Program-made: the position numbers and the translations under genes
The notes under the pieces: model-generated
What the model was told of the DNA's origin: nothing
Seen by the model: only the letters and a program-made list of their open reading frames with translations
Database searches by the model: none
In this document: positions 51,432 through 60,627 of the stretch, in pieces
How positions within the stretch are numbered: position 1 is the first letter of the stretch
Layout of the letters: every line of letters starts with the position of its first letter
NCBI RefSeq assembly: GCF_016862635.1
Contig: NZ_BONI01000005.1
Location: forward strand, 124,001-188,000
DNA from: Catellatospora coxensis
GTDB lineage: Bacteria > Actinomycetota > Actinomycetes > Mycobacteriales > Micromonosporaceae
Direction of reading: 5' to 3'
DNA length: 64,000 nt

Positions 51432-51567
51432 GCCCGCCCCCGCTCACGGAAACCCGCTTCCGGACAGCGATCTGCCCGCAGCCGCAATATATCCCGCGAA
51501 TCGGTCCAATCTCGCCGATTCGGCCATGCTGGTGCGCACCGGATGCCGAGCAGGGCCGCCCTCCTCA

Positions 51568-51644
51568 TGATCGTTCGACTTGCCGGGCGCCTGTGCGTAT
51601 CTTGACCGCGCATACGCCCGTGTGCCTGGCAAGTCGAACGATCA
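51568..51644 (-). terminator. Long imperfect hairpin after the acyl-CoA dehydrogenase gene
   Basis: Outer arms 51568-51584 and 51628-51644 match perfectly over 17 bp. Imperfect pairing continues inward for about 16 more. It lies 17 bases beyond the dehydrogenase stop, so it probably ends that transcript. Confidence 0.7.
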
Positions 51645-51660
51645 CCGACCCCCGGCCGTC

Positions 51661-53376
51661 CTACGGCTGCATCTCGTACGCGCCGCAGAGGGACTCGACC
51701 TGGGACCACACGGCGGCCGTGCGGGAGGAGTCCCGGGCCGGGCGGCGCAGGTGGGCGAGTGCCCAGGCGGCCTGGGCGTCGGTGGTGGCCGCCTTGCCGT
51801 GCAGCTCGGTCGCGTACGCGGAGAAGTCGCCGACGAGCACCGCGAAGATCTCGTCGAGCAGGTCGCGGTCCAGGCCGGTCGCCTCCGCCTGCTCCAGGAT
51901 CAGCTGGCCGTAGACGACCAGCGCGAACAGCTGCCCGATGGTGAGCAGGAAGTCCAGGTCCCGCTGCTGGTCGGCGTCCGGGGCGTGCGCCTGCAGCAGC
52001 GCGCACAGCCCGTCGGCCTGCTCCCGGAACACCGCGACGTTGGCGAGGCCGGCGTGCCTGTCGTACGGGCCGCGCCAGTCCTGGAACCGGATCTCCCCCA
52101 GGCCGCGGGCCGGGCCCTGCCGGAACAGGAACTCGTCGTCGGCGGCGTCGTGCCGGGTCGGCACGGGCGCGAAGTCGGCGGGCCGGAACAGGTAGTTCGG
52201 CATGAACTTCAGGATCAGGGCCAGGTTGACGTGCACGGTGCCCTCGAGCTTCGGCAGGCCGCGGATGTCCTTGGCGGCCTTGTCGAAGTAGGTGTCGGCC
52301 TCGAAGCCCTTCGCGGCGATCACGTCCCACAGCAGGTCGATGACCCGCTCGCCCTCGGTGGTGACCTTCATCTTCGTCATCGGGTTGAACAGCAGATACC
52401 GCCGGTCGTCCGGGCCCGCGGACCGGAAGTAGTCGACGGCCCGGTCGCTGAACAGCTTCATCGCGACCAGCCGGGCGTACGCGTCGGCCAGCTCGCGGCG
52501 CACGTGCGGGAAGTCGGTGACCTTCCGGCCGTACAGGACGCGCCGGTGCGCGTGGGTGACCGCTTCGTACATCGCGTGCTCGCAGATGCCGATCGAGGCG
52601 GTGCACAGGTTGAACTTGCCGACGTTGACCGTGTTGAGCGCGGCGTCGAACGCGGCCTTGCCCGTGTGCAGCACGTCCTCGGCACGCACCGGGTAGTCCT
52701 CGAGCCGGAACTCGCTGACGTACATCTGCCCGTTCACCACGTTCTTGACCAGGTGGTACGCGGGGTGGCGGCTGTCGGCGGCGAAGAAGACGTAGCCGTC
52801 GGGGCCCTCCACGTCGGCGCGGCGGCCGAAGACGGACACCAGGCCGGCGACGTTGCCGTTGCCGATGTAGTACTTGCCGCCGGTGGCCCGGAAGCCGCCC
52901 GCGCCGTCCGGGGTCAGGATCATGTCGGTGGAGTAGATGTCCGCGCCGTGGGTGCGCTCGGACAGGCCGAACGCCATGACGTGCCCGTCGGCGAGCAGCT
53001 GCGCGGCGCGAGCGCGAGCGGCGGGATTGTCGCTCTGCCAGACCGGGCCGAGGCCGAGGACGGTGACCTGCCAGGTGTACCAGTAGCCGAGGCCGTAGAA
53101 GGCGAGGATCTCGCTGAGCGCGGCGTTGCGCGCGGTGTCCCAGCGGGTGCCGCCGTCGCCGTCCGCGGCCGGGGTCAGGAACGTGGCGAACAGGCCCTCC
53201 TTGGCGACGAAGTCCAGGAAGTCGGCGTACCAGGTGCGGTCGTTGTAGCTGTCGACCAGCGTCTTCTTGCCGCGGTTCTCGAAGAAGTCGACGGTGGCAC
53301 GCAGCAGCCGGCGGGACTCGTCGTCGAGGTGCGCGGGGTCGTAGGTGCGCGGGTTCAGCAGCAACGGGTGCGTCAT
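51661..53376 (-). CDS. Acyl-CoA dehydrogenase/oxidase-family protein
   Basis: A 571-residue flavoprotein. The middle domain has VMAFGLSERTHGADIYSTDM, and FRATGGKYYIGNGNVAGLV is the FAD-contact strand of the acyl-CoA dehydrogenase fold; GKFNLCTASIGICEHAMYEA and TKMKVTTEGERVIDLLWD follow. The length and C-terminal domain suggest a longer ACAD variant, possibly oxidase-like. It is co-transcribed with the PadR gene 20 bases upstream and ends at a long hairpin. It probably oxidises an unusual acyl-CoA. Confidence 0.88.
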   Translation of the reverse strand: MTHPLLLNPRTYDPAHLDDESRRLLRATVDFFENRGKKTLVDSYNDRTWYADFLDFVAKEGLFATFLTPAADGDGGTRWDTARNAALSEILAFYGLGYWYTWQVTVLGLGPVWQSDNPAARARAAQLLADGHVMAFGLSERTHGADIYSTDMILTPDGAGGFRATGGKYYIGNGNVAGLVSVFGRRADVEGPDGYVFFAADSRHPAYHLVKNVVNGQMYVSEFRLEDYPVRAEDVLHTGKAAFDAALNTVNVGKFNLCTASIGICEHAMYEAVTHAHRRVLYGRKVTDFPHVRRELADAYARLVAMKLFSDRAVDYFRSAGPDDRRYLLFNPMTKMKVTTEGERVIDLLWDVIAAKGFEADTYFDKAAKDIRGLPKLEGTVHVNLALILKFMPNYLFRPADFAPVPTRHDAADDEFLFRQGPARGLGEIRFQDWRGPYDRHAGLANVAVFREQADGLCALLQAHAPDADQQRDLDFLLTIGQLFALVVYGQLILEQAEATGLDRDLLDEIFAVLVGDFSAYATELHGKAATTDAQAAWALAHLRRPARDSSRTAAVWSQVESLCGAYEMQP

Positions 53377-53396
53377 GGCGGTTCTTCCTTGTCCGG

Positions 53397-53954
53397 TCAG
53401 AGGTCGTGGAGGGTGTGCAGGACGTCGTCGAGCCAGGCCAGGACCATGCGCTCGTACTCGATGCCGCCGCGCAGCACGACGTGCTGCAGCCGCTGCCCCG
53501 CGTCGAGGTCGGCGGGGTCGGGGAAGTCGCGCTGCTCGCCGGTCAGGTAGCGGCGCAGGGTGGTCTCGTGGTCGGCGCGGTACCGCTCGACCTCGGTGAT
53601 CAGGGCCGCCCGGCCGGCGGCGTCATCGAACGCCGCGCCGCGGATCTTGACGGCCAGCTCGTGGCGGACGGTCTCCGGCTGGACCGGTTCGCGCAGCCAG
53701 CCCGTCAGCGCATCCCGGCCCGGCTCGGCCACCGTGTAGCACCGCTTGTCGGGGCGGCCGTCCTGGCCGATCTCCTCGGCGGTGACCCAGCCGTCGGCCT
53801 CCATCCGCCGCAGCACCTTGTAGATCTGCTGGTGGGTCGCGGTCCAGAACCGGCCGATCGAGCGGTCGAACCGCCTGGCCAGCTCGTAGCCGGACCCGGG
53901 CTGCTCCAGCAGCGAGACGAGGATCGCGTGTTCCAGGGCCACGTCGGCCATCAT
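53397..53954 (-). CDS. PadR-family regulator (long type) of the acyl-CoA dehydrogenase operon
   Basis: 185 residues. The winged helix is LARRFDRSIGRFWTATHQQIYK with LRRMEADGWV, given here as pieces RFWTATHQQIYKVLRRM and DGWVTAEE; the C-terminal helix (about 90-185) mediates dimerisation. This is the long PadR type. ATGs at 53952-53954 and 53949-53951 are adjacent; the first is used. The near-palindrome 53956-53975 begins two bases upstream of the start, so it should repress itself and the dehydrogenase gene. Confidence 0.88.
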   Translation of the reverse strand: MMADVALEHAILVSLLEQPGSGYELARRFDRSIGRFWTATHQQIYKVLRRMEADGWVTAEEIGQDGRPDKRCYTVAEPGRDALTGWLREPVQPETVRHELAVKIRGAAFDDAAGRAALITEVERYRADHETTLRRYLTGEQRDFPDPADLDAGQRLQHVVLRGGIEYERMVLAWLDDVLHTLHDL

Positions 53955-53955
53955 G

Positions 53956-53975
53956 CTATGAAACTCGTTGCATAT
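53956..53975. promoter_or_regulatory. Near-palindromic PadR operator
   Basis: CTATGAAAC (53956-53964) and GTTGCATAT (53967-53975) pair at seven of nine positions. It lies immediately before the PadR start, in the 93-base gap shared with the divergent HEAT-like gene. Confidence 0.55.
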
Positions 53976-54047
53976 CAACCGGCTCATGCTGTCGCGAAGT
54001 CCGCCCGGACGAAATGCCACTGCGGCCGCCGCCAGGCTCGGGGCAGA

Positions 54048-57000
54048 ATGTGGCCCGTGTCCGACCTGATCGCCGCGTTGCTCGCCGACTTCGACCTGCT
54101 GCCCTTCTACCGCGACCGGGTGCGCCTGCTGTCGCGGCACGCCCGCGACCTCGCGGGCACCGCCGAGTTCGCGGAGCTGCTGGCGGAGCTGAGCGCGGGC
54201 AACCGGGTCCAGCGTGAGATGGCGCTGTTCATGGCGACGGTCGCCGGCCACCGCCCGGTCATCGAGGCGGCACTGACCGACCCGGATCAGTCGCTGCGCT
54301 CCGCGGCGGTCACGGCCTGGCTGCGCGACGACGCCAGGACCGCCGACGAGCTGTGGGAATGGCTGGCCGACGCGCCCGCGAACCTGCGCCGCAAGGCGTT
54401 TCGCGTGCTGCGCGCCGATCGGCTGAGCACCCTCGCCGACGGCGTGATCGACCGGGTGCGGGCGCGCTACGGCGACGTGGAGGCGGCGAGCCTGCTGCCC
54501 ACCTGCGGCGGCGAGACAGTACGGCGGCAGTTGCCGGTGCTGGGGCACGCCGTCGGCAACTGGGCGGCGCTGGGCCGGTGGCACCCGGACCCGGTGCTGT
54601 CGTGGGTGGACGATCAGCTGCGGGAGGCCGGCCCGGACGGCGAGCGCTGCTGGTGGCGATACGGGCCAGGCATCTGGGCGGCCGCCCGGCGCCTGCCGGA
54701 GAAGGTGCTCGACCTGCTGGAGGCGCACGCGCCCGGCACCCACCTGCCGGGCGACCTCACCTCATACGGTGTGCTGGCCGACGTCGACCCGCACCGCGTG
54801 CTCGCGCTGCTGACCGCCCCGGACCGGGCGGACTGGACCAGCCGCGGTCGGCTGCCGCGCGCCCTGCTGCGGCGGTTCGCGCTGCTCGACGTGGACGACC
54901 TGGCCGAACTCGCCCGCCGGCTGCGGGTGGACAGAGCCGGCACCGCCCTGCCGGTGCTGCTCAACGCGGTCGCGCCCCGCCACCGCGAGCGGTTGTACGA
55001 CGCCGCGTACGAGGGCGCCGAGCAGAGCCTGGGGATGCTGTCCGACCAAGTCCTGGACGTGCTCCCGCACCGGCGGCGCGTCGTCGAGGCGCAGCGCATG
55101 CTCGGGCTGGCCGAGGCGCGCGCCGACGAGCGGGTCACGCTGCGGCTGACCGCGTTCCTGCCGTGGGAGCAGGCGCAACCGGCGCTGGCCGCCGGCACCC
55201 GCGCCGCCGAAGCCGACGACCGGGCGTACGCGTACCGCCTGCTGGTCGGTTGTGCGCCCCGGAGCCGTGACGCAGCCGCCGTCACCGGGTCCGTCGAGTT
55301 CCTGCGCCGCCTGCGCAACGAGCAGGATCCGGTACGCCGCCAGGCGCTCGACGCGCTGGCCCGGGTCAACCCGCTGCTGGTCGACGCGGCGGCCGTCGAG
55401 GCGCTGGACCAGATCGTCACGGACGCGACGCAGGCCCGCGACGGCTCCGGGCCAACCCGGGACGCGCTCAAGCGGCTCGCCGTGAACGTACTCCAGTGCC
55501 ACACCGACACCCCCGAGCTGAGCCGGTGGGCGCAGCGCACGCTCGGCCGGCTGTTCGGCGACGACCGCCTGCCGAGCCTGTACGGCCTGCACCGGCAGCT
55601 GCGGCGCGGCCAGGAGGAGCAGTTCTTCGCCGCGGTCCGGGACTGGGTCGTCGCGGCCGTCGCGCGCGGCGGCCACGGCCCGCTGTTCGCCGTCGCGGAG
55701 GGTCTCGGCCCGCGCGCCTGGCGGCTGCCCGAACTCCAGGAGATGCTGGAGAACTCGATCAACGCGGGCAACGTCAGCGGCGTGCTCAGCCGCGCGGTGA
55801 CGCTGTGGTTGGACGACCCGAAGACCCGGCCGGCCCGCGTCGAGCAGGTGCTGCGCTGGGACACCTCGACCGTGACGATCCCCCGGGTCTGGGACACCCT
55901 GTGCGTCAGCCGTACCGACCTGCTCGACCTGGTCATCGGCGACGAGCCGCCCGCGGGCAGGTTCCTGGCGGCCGGGCCGCGCTGGGTGCCCGGACACGCG
56001 TACGGGCTGCAGCGTTGGCTGCCCCGGCACCTTCGCCGCTACGCCGAGCTGCTCAAGCGGATCGCGAACGACGCCGGTGCGGCCGAGCACACCCGCGCCG
56101 GCGCGATCCGCCAGGCCGCCCACCTCCCGGACGCGGGCCGGCCGATCGTGGACCGCTACCTCGGCTCGCCGAACACCGTGCTGGCCGAGGCGGCGCTGCA
56201 CGCCCTGGTGTGGGCCGGCCGTCCGGCCGAAGCGCTGCCGTTCCTGCTGTCGTACGCCGACGACGACAAGGCGCGCGTGGCGATCTACTCGGTGGGCAGC
56301 GCGGCGGCGATGCTGGCACCCAGCGAGCTGGGACCGTTGCTGGCGGCGGCGCTCGACGGCGCGAAGGTGACCAGCCGCAAGGAGATCCTGCGCCTGGCCG
56401 CCCGGTTCGCCGTGCCCGGGGCCGATGACCTGCTGCTGGCGCACTGGCACCGGCCGGGTCAGCACCGCGACGTGCGCGCCGCGATCGTGTCGTCGGCGCG
56501 GCAGCACCTGGCCTCGGCACAGTCGTGGCAGATCCTCACCGAGGCCGTGGCCGGTGGGCGGGAGGACGCGCTGGCGGTGCTCGCCGCCGACCCGTACGCC
56601 GTCGCCGAGGAGCACCGGCTCCGCTACGGCGCGCTCGTCACCGCCTGCTGCCTGAGCCCCGACGCGGTGGTCGCCCGCGCGGCCTGGGCGGCGCTGCTCC
56701 GCTGGGGCCGGTGGACGCCGGAAGCCGACGAGGCGGCCCTGACCCGGCTCACCGACCTGGCCGACCGGGACACCTGGCAGGTCGTCGCCGCCGCGCTGGT
56801 GACGCTGACCGAACTCGGCCGCGGCGCGCCGGTGCTGCGGCGGCTGCTGCCCCGGCTGGTCGAACTCGACCGCGCCGACGACGACGGCGACCCGGAACAC
56901 GACCGCGCCGCGCGCCGCCGCATCGAGCACCTGGTCCACGTGCTCACCACGGGCCGCCGCTGGCCGGTGACGGAGGCGACGTCCGCGTTGCTGGTCGAGC

Positions 57001-57395
57001 TCGGCGGCGAGCTGATGCGCCACGAGGACCACGTCGACAGCGGCGCCCGGCTGATGCTGCACCCGGCGCTGCGCACGCCGGACCTGCTGCTGCCGGTGCT
57101 GGACGACCTCGCGGCACGGCTGCGCGACCGGCCTGCCGCGGTGGTGGGGATCGGCGGGCGGCTCCAGGCGTCGGTCAGCCTAGAACAGGGCTGGGATGCC
57201 GGCACGGTGCTGGCCGTGGGCCGGGAACTGGCGGGGCGGGCGAACTTCGCCTCGGGGCGGTTCGCGGTCGCGCTGGCGGTCGGCGGGGCCCGCGACGGCT
57301 GGCCCGCGCCGTGGCGCTCGCTGGTGCTGCGGCTGCGCCGGCACGAGCTGGCCGACGTGCGCGCGGCCGCGTTCGGCGTCGACCTGACGGCCTGA
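54048..57395 (+). CDS. Giant HEAT/Armadillo-like repeat protein
   Basis: A 1115-residue protein from ATG 54048 (MWPVSDLIAALLADFDLLPF); GTG 54057 is an alternative. It is built of Ala/Leu/Arg-rich helical pairs such as DPDQSLRSAAVTAWLRDDA and DPVRRQALDALARVNPLLVD, the spacing of HEAT repeats, from end to end. No catalytic domain, signal or membrane span is visible. Such solenoids serve as protein-binding scaffolds. It is divergent from PadR and convergent with the ABC genes. Specific role unknown. Confidence 0.75.
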   Translation: MWPVSDLIAALLADFDLLPFYRDRVRLLSRHARDLAGTAEFAELLAELSAGNRVQREMALFMATVAGHRPVIEAALTDPDQSLRSAAVTAWLRDDARTADELWEWLADAPANLRRKAFRVLRADRLSTLADGVIDRVRARYGDVEAASLLPTCGGETVRRQLPVLGHAVGNWAALGRWHPDPVLSWVDDQLREAGPDGERCWWRYGPGIWAAARRLPEKVLDLLEAHAPGTHLPGDLTSYGVLADVDPHRVLALLTAPDRADWTSRGRLPRALLRRFALLDVDDLAELARRLRVDRAGTALPVLLNAVAPRHRERLYDAAYEGAEQSLGMLSDQVLDVLPHRRRVVEAQRMLGLAEARADERVTLRLTAFLPWEQAQPALAAGTRAAEADDRAYAYRLLVGCAPRSRDAAAVTGSVEFLRRLRNEQDPVRRQALDALARVNPLLVDAAAVEALDQIVTDATQARDGSGPTRDALKRLAVNVLQCHTDTPELSRWAQRTLGRLFGDDRLPSLYGLHRQLRRGQEEQFFAAVRDWVVAAVARGGHGPLFAVAEGLGPRAWRLPELQEMLENSINAGNVSGVLSRAVTLWLDDPKTRPARVEQVLRWDTSTVTIPRVWDTLCVSRTDLLDLVIGDEPPAGRFLAAGPRWVPGHAYGLQRWLPRHLRRYAELLKRIANDAGAAEHTRAGAIRQAAHLPDAGRPIVDRYLGSPNTVLAEAALHALVWAGRPAEALPFLLSYADDDKARVAIYSVGSAAAMLAPSELGPLLAAALDGAKVTSRKEILRLAARFAVPGADDLLLAHWHRPGQHRDVRAAIVSSARQHLASAQSWQILTEAVAGGREDALAVLAADPYAVAEEHRLRYGALVTACCLSPDAVVARAAWAALLRWGRWTPEADEAALTRLTDLADRDTWQVVAAALVTLTELGRGAPVLRRLLPRLVELDRADDDGDPEHDRAARRRIEHLVHVLTTGRRWPVTEATSALLVELGGELMRHEDHVDSGARLMLHPALRTPDLLLPVLDDLAARLRDRPAAVVGIGGRLQASVSLEQGWDAGTVLAVGRELAGRANFASGRFAVALAVGGARDGWPAPWRSLVLRLRRHELADVRAAAFGVDLTA

Positions 57396-57418
57396 CCCGC
57401 GGCCGCCACCCACGAGAA

Positions 57419-57447
57419 GGGCCTGCTTCCGTGACGGAAGCAGGCCC
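57419..57447. terminator. Bidirectional terminator
   Basis: A 12-bp perfect stem (57419-57430 with 57436-57447) between the convergent HEAT-like and ABC permease genes. Confidence 0.88.
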
Positions 57448-57461
57448 CGGGGTTCGTCCGG

Positions 57462-58298
57462 TCAGGACACGTCGCGGGTGCGGGTGAGCAGGGTGCCGAT
57501 CAGGCCGGTGACCAGCGCCCACGCGATCAGGACCACCGCGCCGACCCAGTAGCTCGGCTGGCCGGGCAGGTCAGCGCCGCTGGTCATCAGGTTCGACGCC
57601 AGCGAGGGCATGGCCCACTGGACGTTGGCGAGCCAGTCCCATTCGAGCAGGTTCGTCAGCACGTTCACGATGATCGACACGGCGATCGTGCCCACCGTGT
57701 ACATGACCATCGCGGTGATGGTCGCGCCGATCTGGCTGCGGATGAGCACGCCGATGCCGATGCCGATCAGCGCCCACAGCGCGTACGCCAGGCCGTTGAG
57801 CAGGATCGCCCGGATCACCTCCCAGTCGCCCAGGGCGGGGGTGATGTTCTCCGAGTTCAGGAAGATCGCGGTGGCCGGCACGGTGACCGCCGTGGTGACC
57901 AGCCACAGCACGACGCCGAACACGCCGCCGACCGCCGCCTTGGCCAGGATCACCGAGGTGCGCTGCGGCGTGGCCAGGAACGTCGTGGTCGCGGTCTGGT
58001 GGTGGTACTCGTTGGTGACCGTGATGATGCCCAGCAGCATCACGAACATCAGGCCGAAGTACTGCCCCGAGGTGACCATGTACGAGGTCAGCGCGACCGG
58101 TTCGGCCAGCGCCGACATCGCCGCCGCGCCCTCGGGGTCCATGCCCTCGGCCATCTCGGCCGGCTGGTCCAGCACGAAGTGCATGTTCAGCGCGTTGATC
58201 GCGAACGCCAGCAGGAGCAGGCCGAACGCGCCGAGCGCGAACAGCCACCACACGTTGGTCGTACGGATCTTCAGGAACTCGCTGCGGATGAGCCTCAC
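57462..58298 (-). CDS. ABC-2-type transporter permease
   Basis: A 278-residue membrane protein with six spans: WWLFALGAFGLLLLAFAIN, YFGLMFVMLLGIITVTNE, GVFGVVLWLVTTAVTVPA and others. The N-terminal RSEFLKIRTTNVWW is the typical entry helix of ABC-2 permeases. The ATG overlaps the ATPase stop by four bases (ATGA), so it forms an exporter with it. The substrate is unknown; drug or lipid export is common. Confidence 0.9.
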   Translation of the reverse strand: MRLIRSEFLKIRTTNVWWLFALGAFGLLLLAFAINALNMHFVLDQPAEMAEGMDPEGAAAMSALAEPVALTSYMVTSGQYFGLMFVMLLGIITVTNEYHHQTATTTFLATPQRTSVILAKAAVGGVFGVVLWLVTTAVTVPATAIFLNSENITPALGDWEVIRAILLNGLAYALWALIGIGIGVLIRSQIGATITAMVMYTVGTIAVSIIVNVLTNLLEWDWLANVQWAMPSLASNLMTSGADLPGQPSYWVGAVVLIAWALVTGLIGTLLTRTRDVS

Positions 58299-59233
58299 CG
58301 GATCGCCTCCTTGCCCGCGGTCAGGTCGAGGAACACACGCTCCAGGTCGGGGCGCTCGGTGACCAGCTCGTGCACGGCGACACCGGCGCGCAGCGCGGCG
58401 TCGCCGACCTGCTCGGCGGTGACACCGGTCAGCACCAGCGCCCCGTCCTCACTGTTGCTGCTGCCCACGCCGTCCAGCGCCGCGAGCAGCGTGTCCGGGT
58501 GCGGGGTGCGTACGCGCACCGAGCCCGCGTTGCCCGCCCCGCCGATCACGTCGGCGACCGGACCCTGCGCCACCAGCCGGCCCGCGGCGATGATGACGAC
58601 GTCGTCGGCGAGCAGCTCCATCTCCGAGAGCAGGTGGCTGGAGACCAGGATCGTGCGGCCTTCCCCGGCGAGCTTCTGCAGCAGGTCGCGCATCCAGCGG
58701 ATGCCCTCGGGGTCGAGGCCGTTGGCGGGCTCGTCGAGGATCAGCACGCGCGGGTCGCCGAGCATGGCCGCGGCGATGCCGAGGCGCTGCTTCATACCCA
58801 GCGAGTAGCCCTTGAACTTGCGCTTGGCCGCCGGGGTCAGCCCGACCAGCTCCAGCGCCTCGTCCGCGCGGGAGGCCGGCAGCCCGGCCGCGGCGGCGAT
58901 GACCCGCAGGTGGTTGCGCCCGGTGCGGCCCTTGTGCGCGCTCGACGCCTCCAGCACCGCGCCGACCGCCTGCAGCGGCTCGGCGAGGTCGGCGTAACGC
59001 ACGCCGCCGATCGTCGCCGTGCCCGCCGTCGGCGACACCAGATTCAGGATCATTCGTAACGTAGTGGTCTTGCCTGCGCCGTTAGGCCCGAGGAAGCCGG
59101 TCACCCGTCCCGGCTTGATGGTGAACGACAGCCCGTCCACGGCCTTGACCTGCTTGTAGTGCTTGGCCAGGCCGGACACGACGATCTCACCATCGGTGAT
59201 CACATTGCCCATCCGGACAGTGTGCTCGGTCAT
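58295..59233 (-). CDS. ABC transporter ATP-binding protein
   Basis: A 312-residue ATPase: Walker A GFLGPNGAGKTTTLRM, Q-loop region VGAVLEAS, signature YSLGMKQRLGIAAAML, Walker B VLILDEPANGLDPEG, and H-loop TILVSSHLL. A C-terminal extension of about 80 residues is typical of bacitracin/daunorubicin-type export ATPases. I start at ATG 59231-59233; MGNVITDGE at 59212 is an alternative. It pairs with the following permease. The serine hydrolase gene diverges from it. Confidence 0.93.
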   Translation of the reverse strand: MTEHTVRMGNVITDGEIVVSGLAKHYKQVKAVDGLSFTIKPGRVTGFLGPNGAGKTTTLRMILNLVSPTAGTATIGGVRYADLAEPLQAVGAVLEASSAHKGRTGRNHLRVIAAAAGLPASRADEALELVGLTPAAKRKFKGYSLGMKQRLGIAAAMLGDPRVLILDEPANGLDPEGIRWMRDLLQKLAGEGRTILVSSHLLSEMELLADDVVIIAAGRLVAQGPVADVIGGAGNAGSVRVRTPHPDTLLAALDGVGSSNSEDGALVLTGVTAEQVGDAALRAGVAVHELVTERPDLERVFLDLTAGKEAIR

Positions 59234-59401
59234 GGCAAGCCCGGCCAGAGCGATCCCGTCACGAATACCTACATGACATGGATATCCGCCGCCAGGACGA
59301 CCGCGGCATCCTCCGCGAGACCGACGGCGGCGTCCTTCGCCGGATTGACGGCACCGGTGCGCCGATCGGGCAGCATGAGGTTTGTCCAAAGGGGAGGGAT
59401 C

Positions 59402-60580
59402 ATGTCCAGAACACCCATCCGTACCGCTATCAGCGCTTCCGTCGCATTGGTCCTGCTGGCGGGTGCCGCGCCCGCCGCCGCGACCACGGGGACGCTGCGC
59501 CCGCAGCTGGAGGCGATCACCGCCGCCGGCATGCCCGGCGTGTTCGCGCAGGCCGTCGACGGCCGCCACCGGCAGTCCGCGGCCGCCGGGGTCGCCGACG
59601 TCACCACCGGCGCGCCGACCAAGCCCGGCATGCGCCACCGGGTCGGCAGCATCACCAAGACCTTCACCGCAACGGTGCTGCTCCAGCTCGTCGGCGAGGG
59701 GCGGTTGCGGCTCGACGCGCCGCTCGGCCACTACCTACCGGCGTACGCCGTCGACGGGGTCACCGTCCGGATGCTGCTCAACCACACCAGCGGCATCGCC
59801 GACTACGACCACGTCATCTTCGCCACCGACACCTCGCTGGAGGAGAACCGCCACCGCACCTTCACCCCCGCCGAGCTGGCCGCGTTCGGGCTGGACCAGC
59901 CCCCCACGAACCCGCCGGGCGCGGCCTGGGCCTACTCCAACACCAACTACGTGCTCGCCGGGATGATCCTGGAGAAGATCACCGGCCGGTCGGTGGCGTA
60001 CGAGACCACCAAGCGGATCATCCGGCCGCTCGGCCTGCGCCACACCTACCTGCCCGGCACCGGCACCCGCATCCACGGCCCGCACGCCGCCGCCTACATC
60101 CCCTGGTACGAGGGCGTGCTCGTCGACTTCGCCGACTACAACATGTCCTGGGGCTTCGCCGCCGGCGACCTGGTCTCCACCACCGACGACCTCAACACGT
60201 TCTACCGGGCGCTGCTGACCGGCAGGCTGCTGCGGCCCGCGCAGCTCGCCGAGATGCAGACCACCGTGCCGTGGGTGCCCGGCGCGCCGGAGTACGGCGG
60301 CTACGGCCTCGGCCTGTACTCCAATCTGCTGCCGTGCGGGCTGGCCTGGGGCCATGACGGGCTCGTGCTCGGCCACTCCGCCATCTCCTGGCACAGCGCC
60401 GACGGCCGCCGCCAGGTCACCGTCGCGCAGAACATGACCCACTACGTCGCGCCGGGTCAGCCCGACCCGATCTCCGACGCGACCATCACCATGCTGGTCA
60501 CGCAGCTGTGCGGCGAGCAGCCGGCCACCGCCCGCACCGCTGTCCGCCCGCACCTGGCCGAGCAGGCGTTCCGCCGCTGA
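59402..60580 (+). CDS. Secreted serine beta-lactamase/D,D-peptidase-like hydrolase
   Basis: A 392-residue exported enzyme. The signal peptide is MSRTPIRTAISASVALVLLA with cleavage near PAAAT. Class C beta-lactamase-family motifs: SITK as the catalytic SxxK (VGSITKTFTATVLLQL), YSN as YxN (WAYSNTNYVLAG), and GHDG in place of the KTG region. Members are D-alanyl-D-alanine carboxypeptidases, esterases or beta-lactamases. It is divergent from the ABC exporter and ends in a strong hairpin. Activity towards beta-lactams cannot be told from sequence. Confidence 0.9.
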   Translation: MSRTPIRTAISASVALVLLAGAAPAAATTGTLRPQLEAITAAGMPGVFAQAVDGRHRQSAAAGVADVTTGAPTKPGMRHRVGSITKTFTATVLLQLVGEGRLRLDAPLGHYLPAYAVDGVTVRMLLNHTSGIADYDHVIFATDTSLEENRHRTFTPAELAAFGLDQPPTNPPGAAWAYSNTNYVLAGMILEKITGRSVAYETTKRIIRPLGLRHTYLPGTGTRIHGPHAAAYIPWYEGVLVDFADYNMSWGFAAGDLVSTTDDLNTFYRALLTGRLLRPAQLAEMQTTVPWVPGAPEYGGYGLGLYSNLLPCGLAWGHDGLVLGHSAISWHSADGRRQVTVAQNMTHYVAPGQPDPISDATITMLVTQLCGEQPATARTAVRPHLAEQAFRR

Positions 60581-60585
60581 GCCCC

Positions 60586-60621
60586 CGGCTTCCGGGCGGC
60601 ACCACGACCGCCCGGAAGCCG
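60586..60621. terminator. Bidirectional terminator
   Basis: A 14-bp stem (60586-60599 with 60608-60621) and eight-base loop between the convergent serine hydrolase and ECF42 genes. Confidence 0.88.
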
Positions 60622-60627
60622 CTGCGT

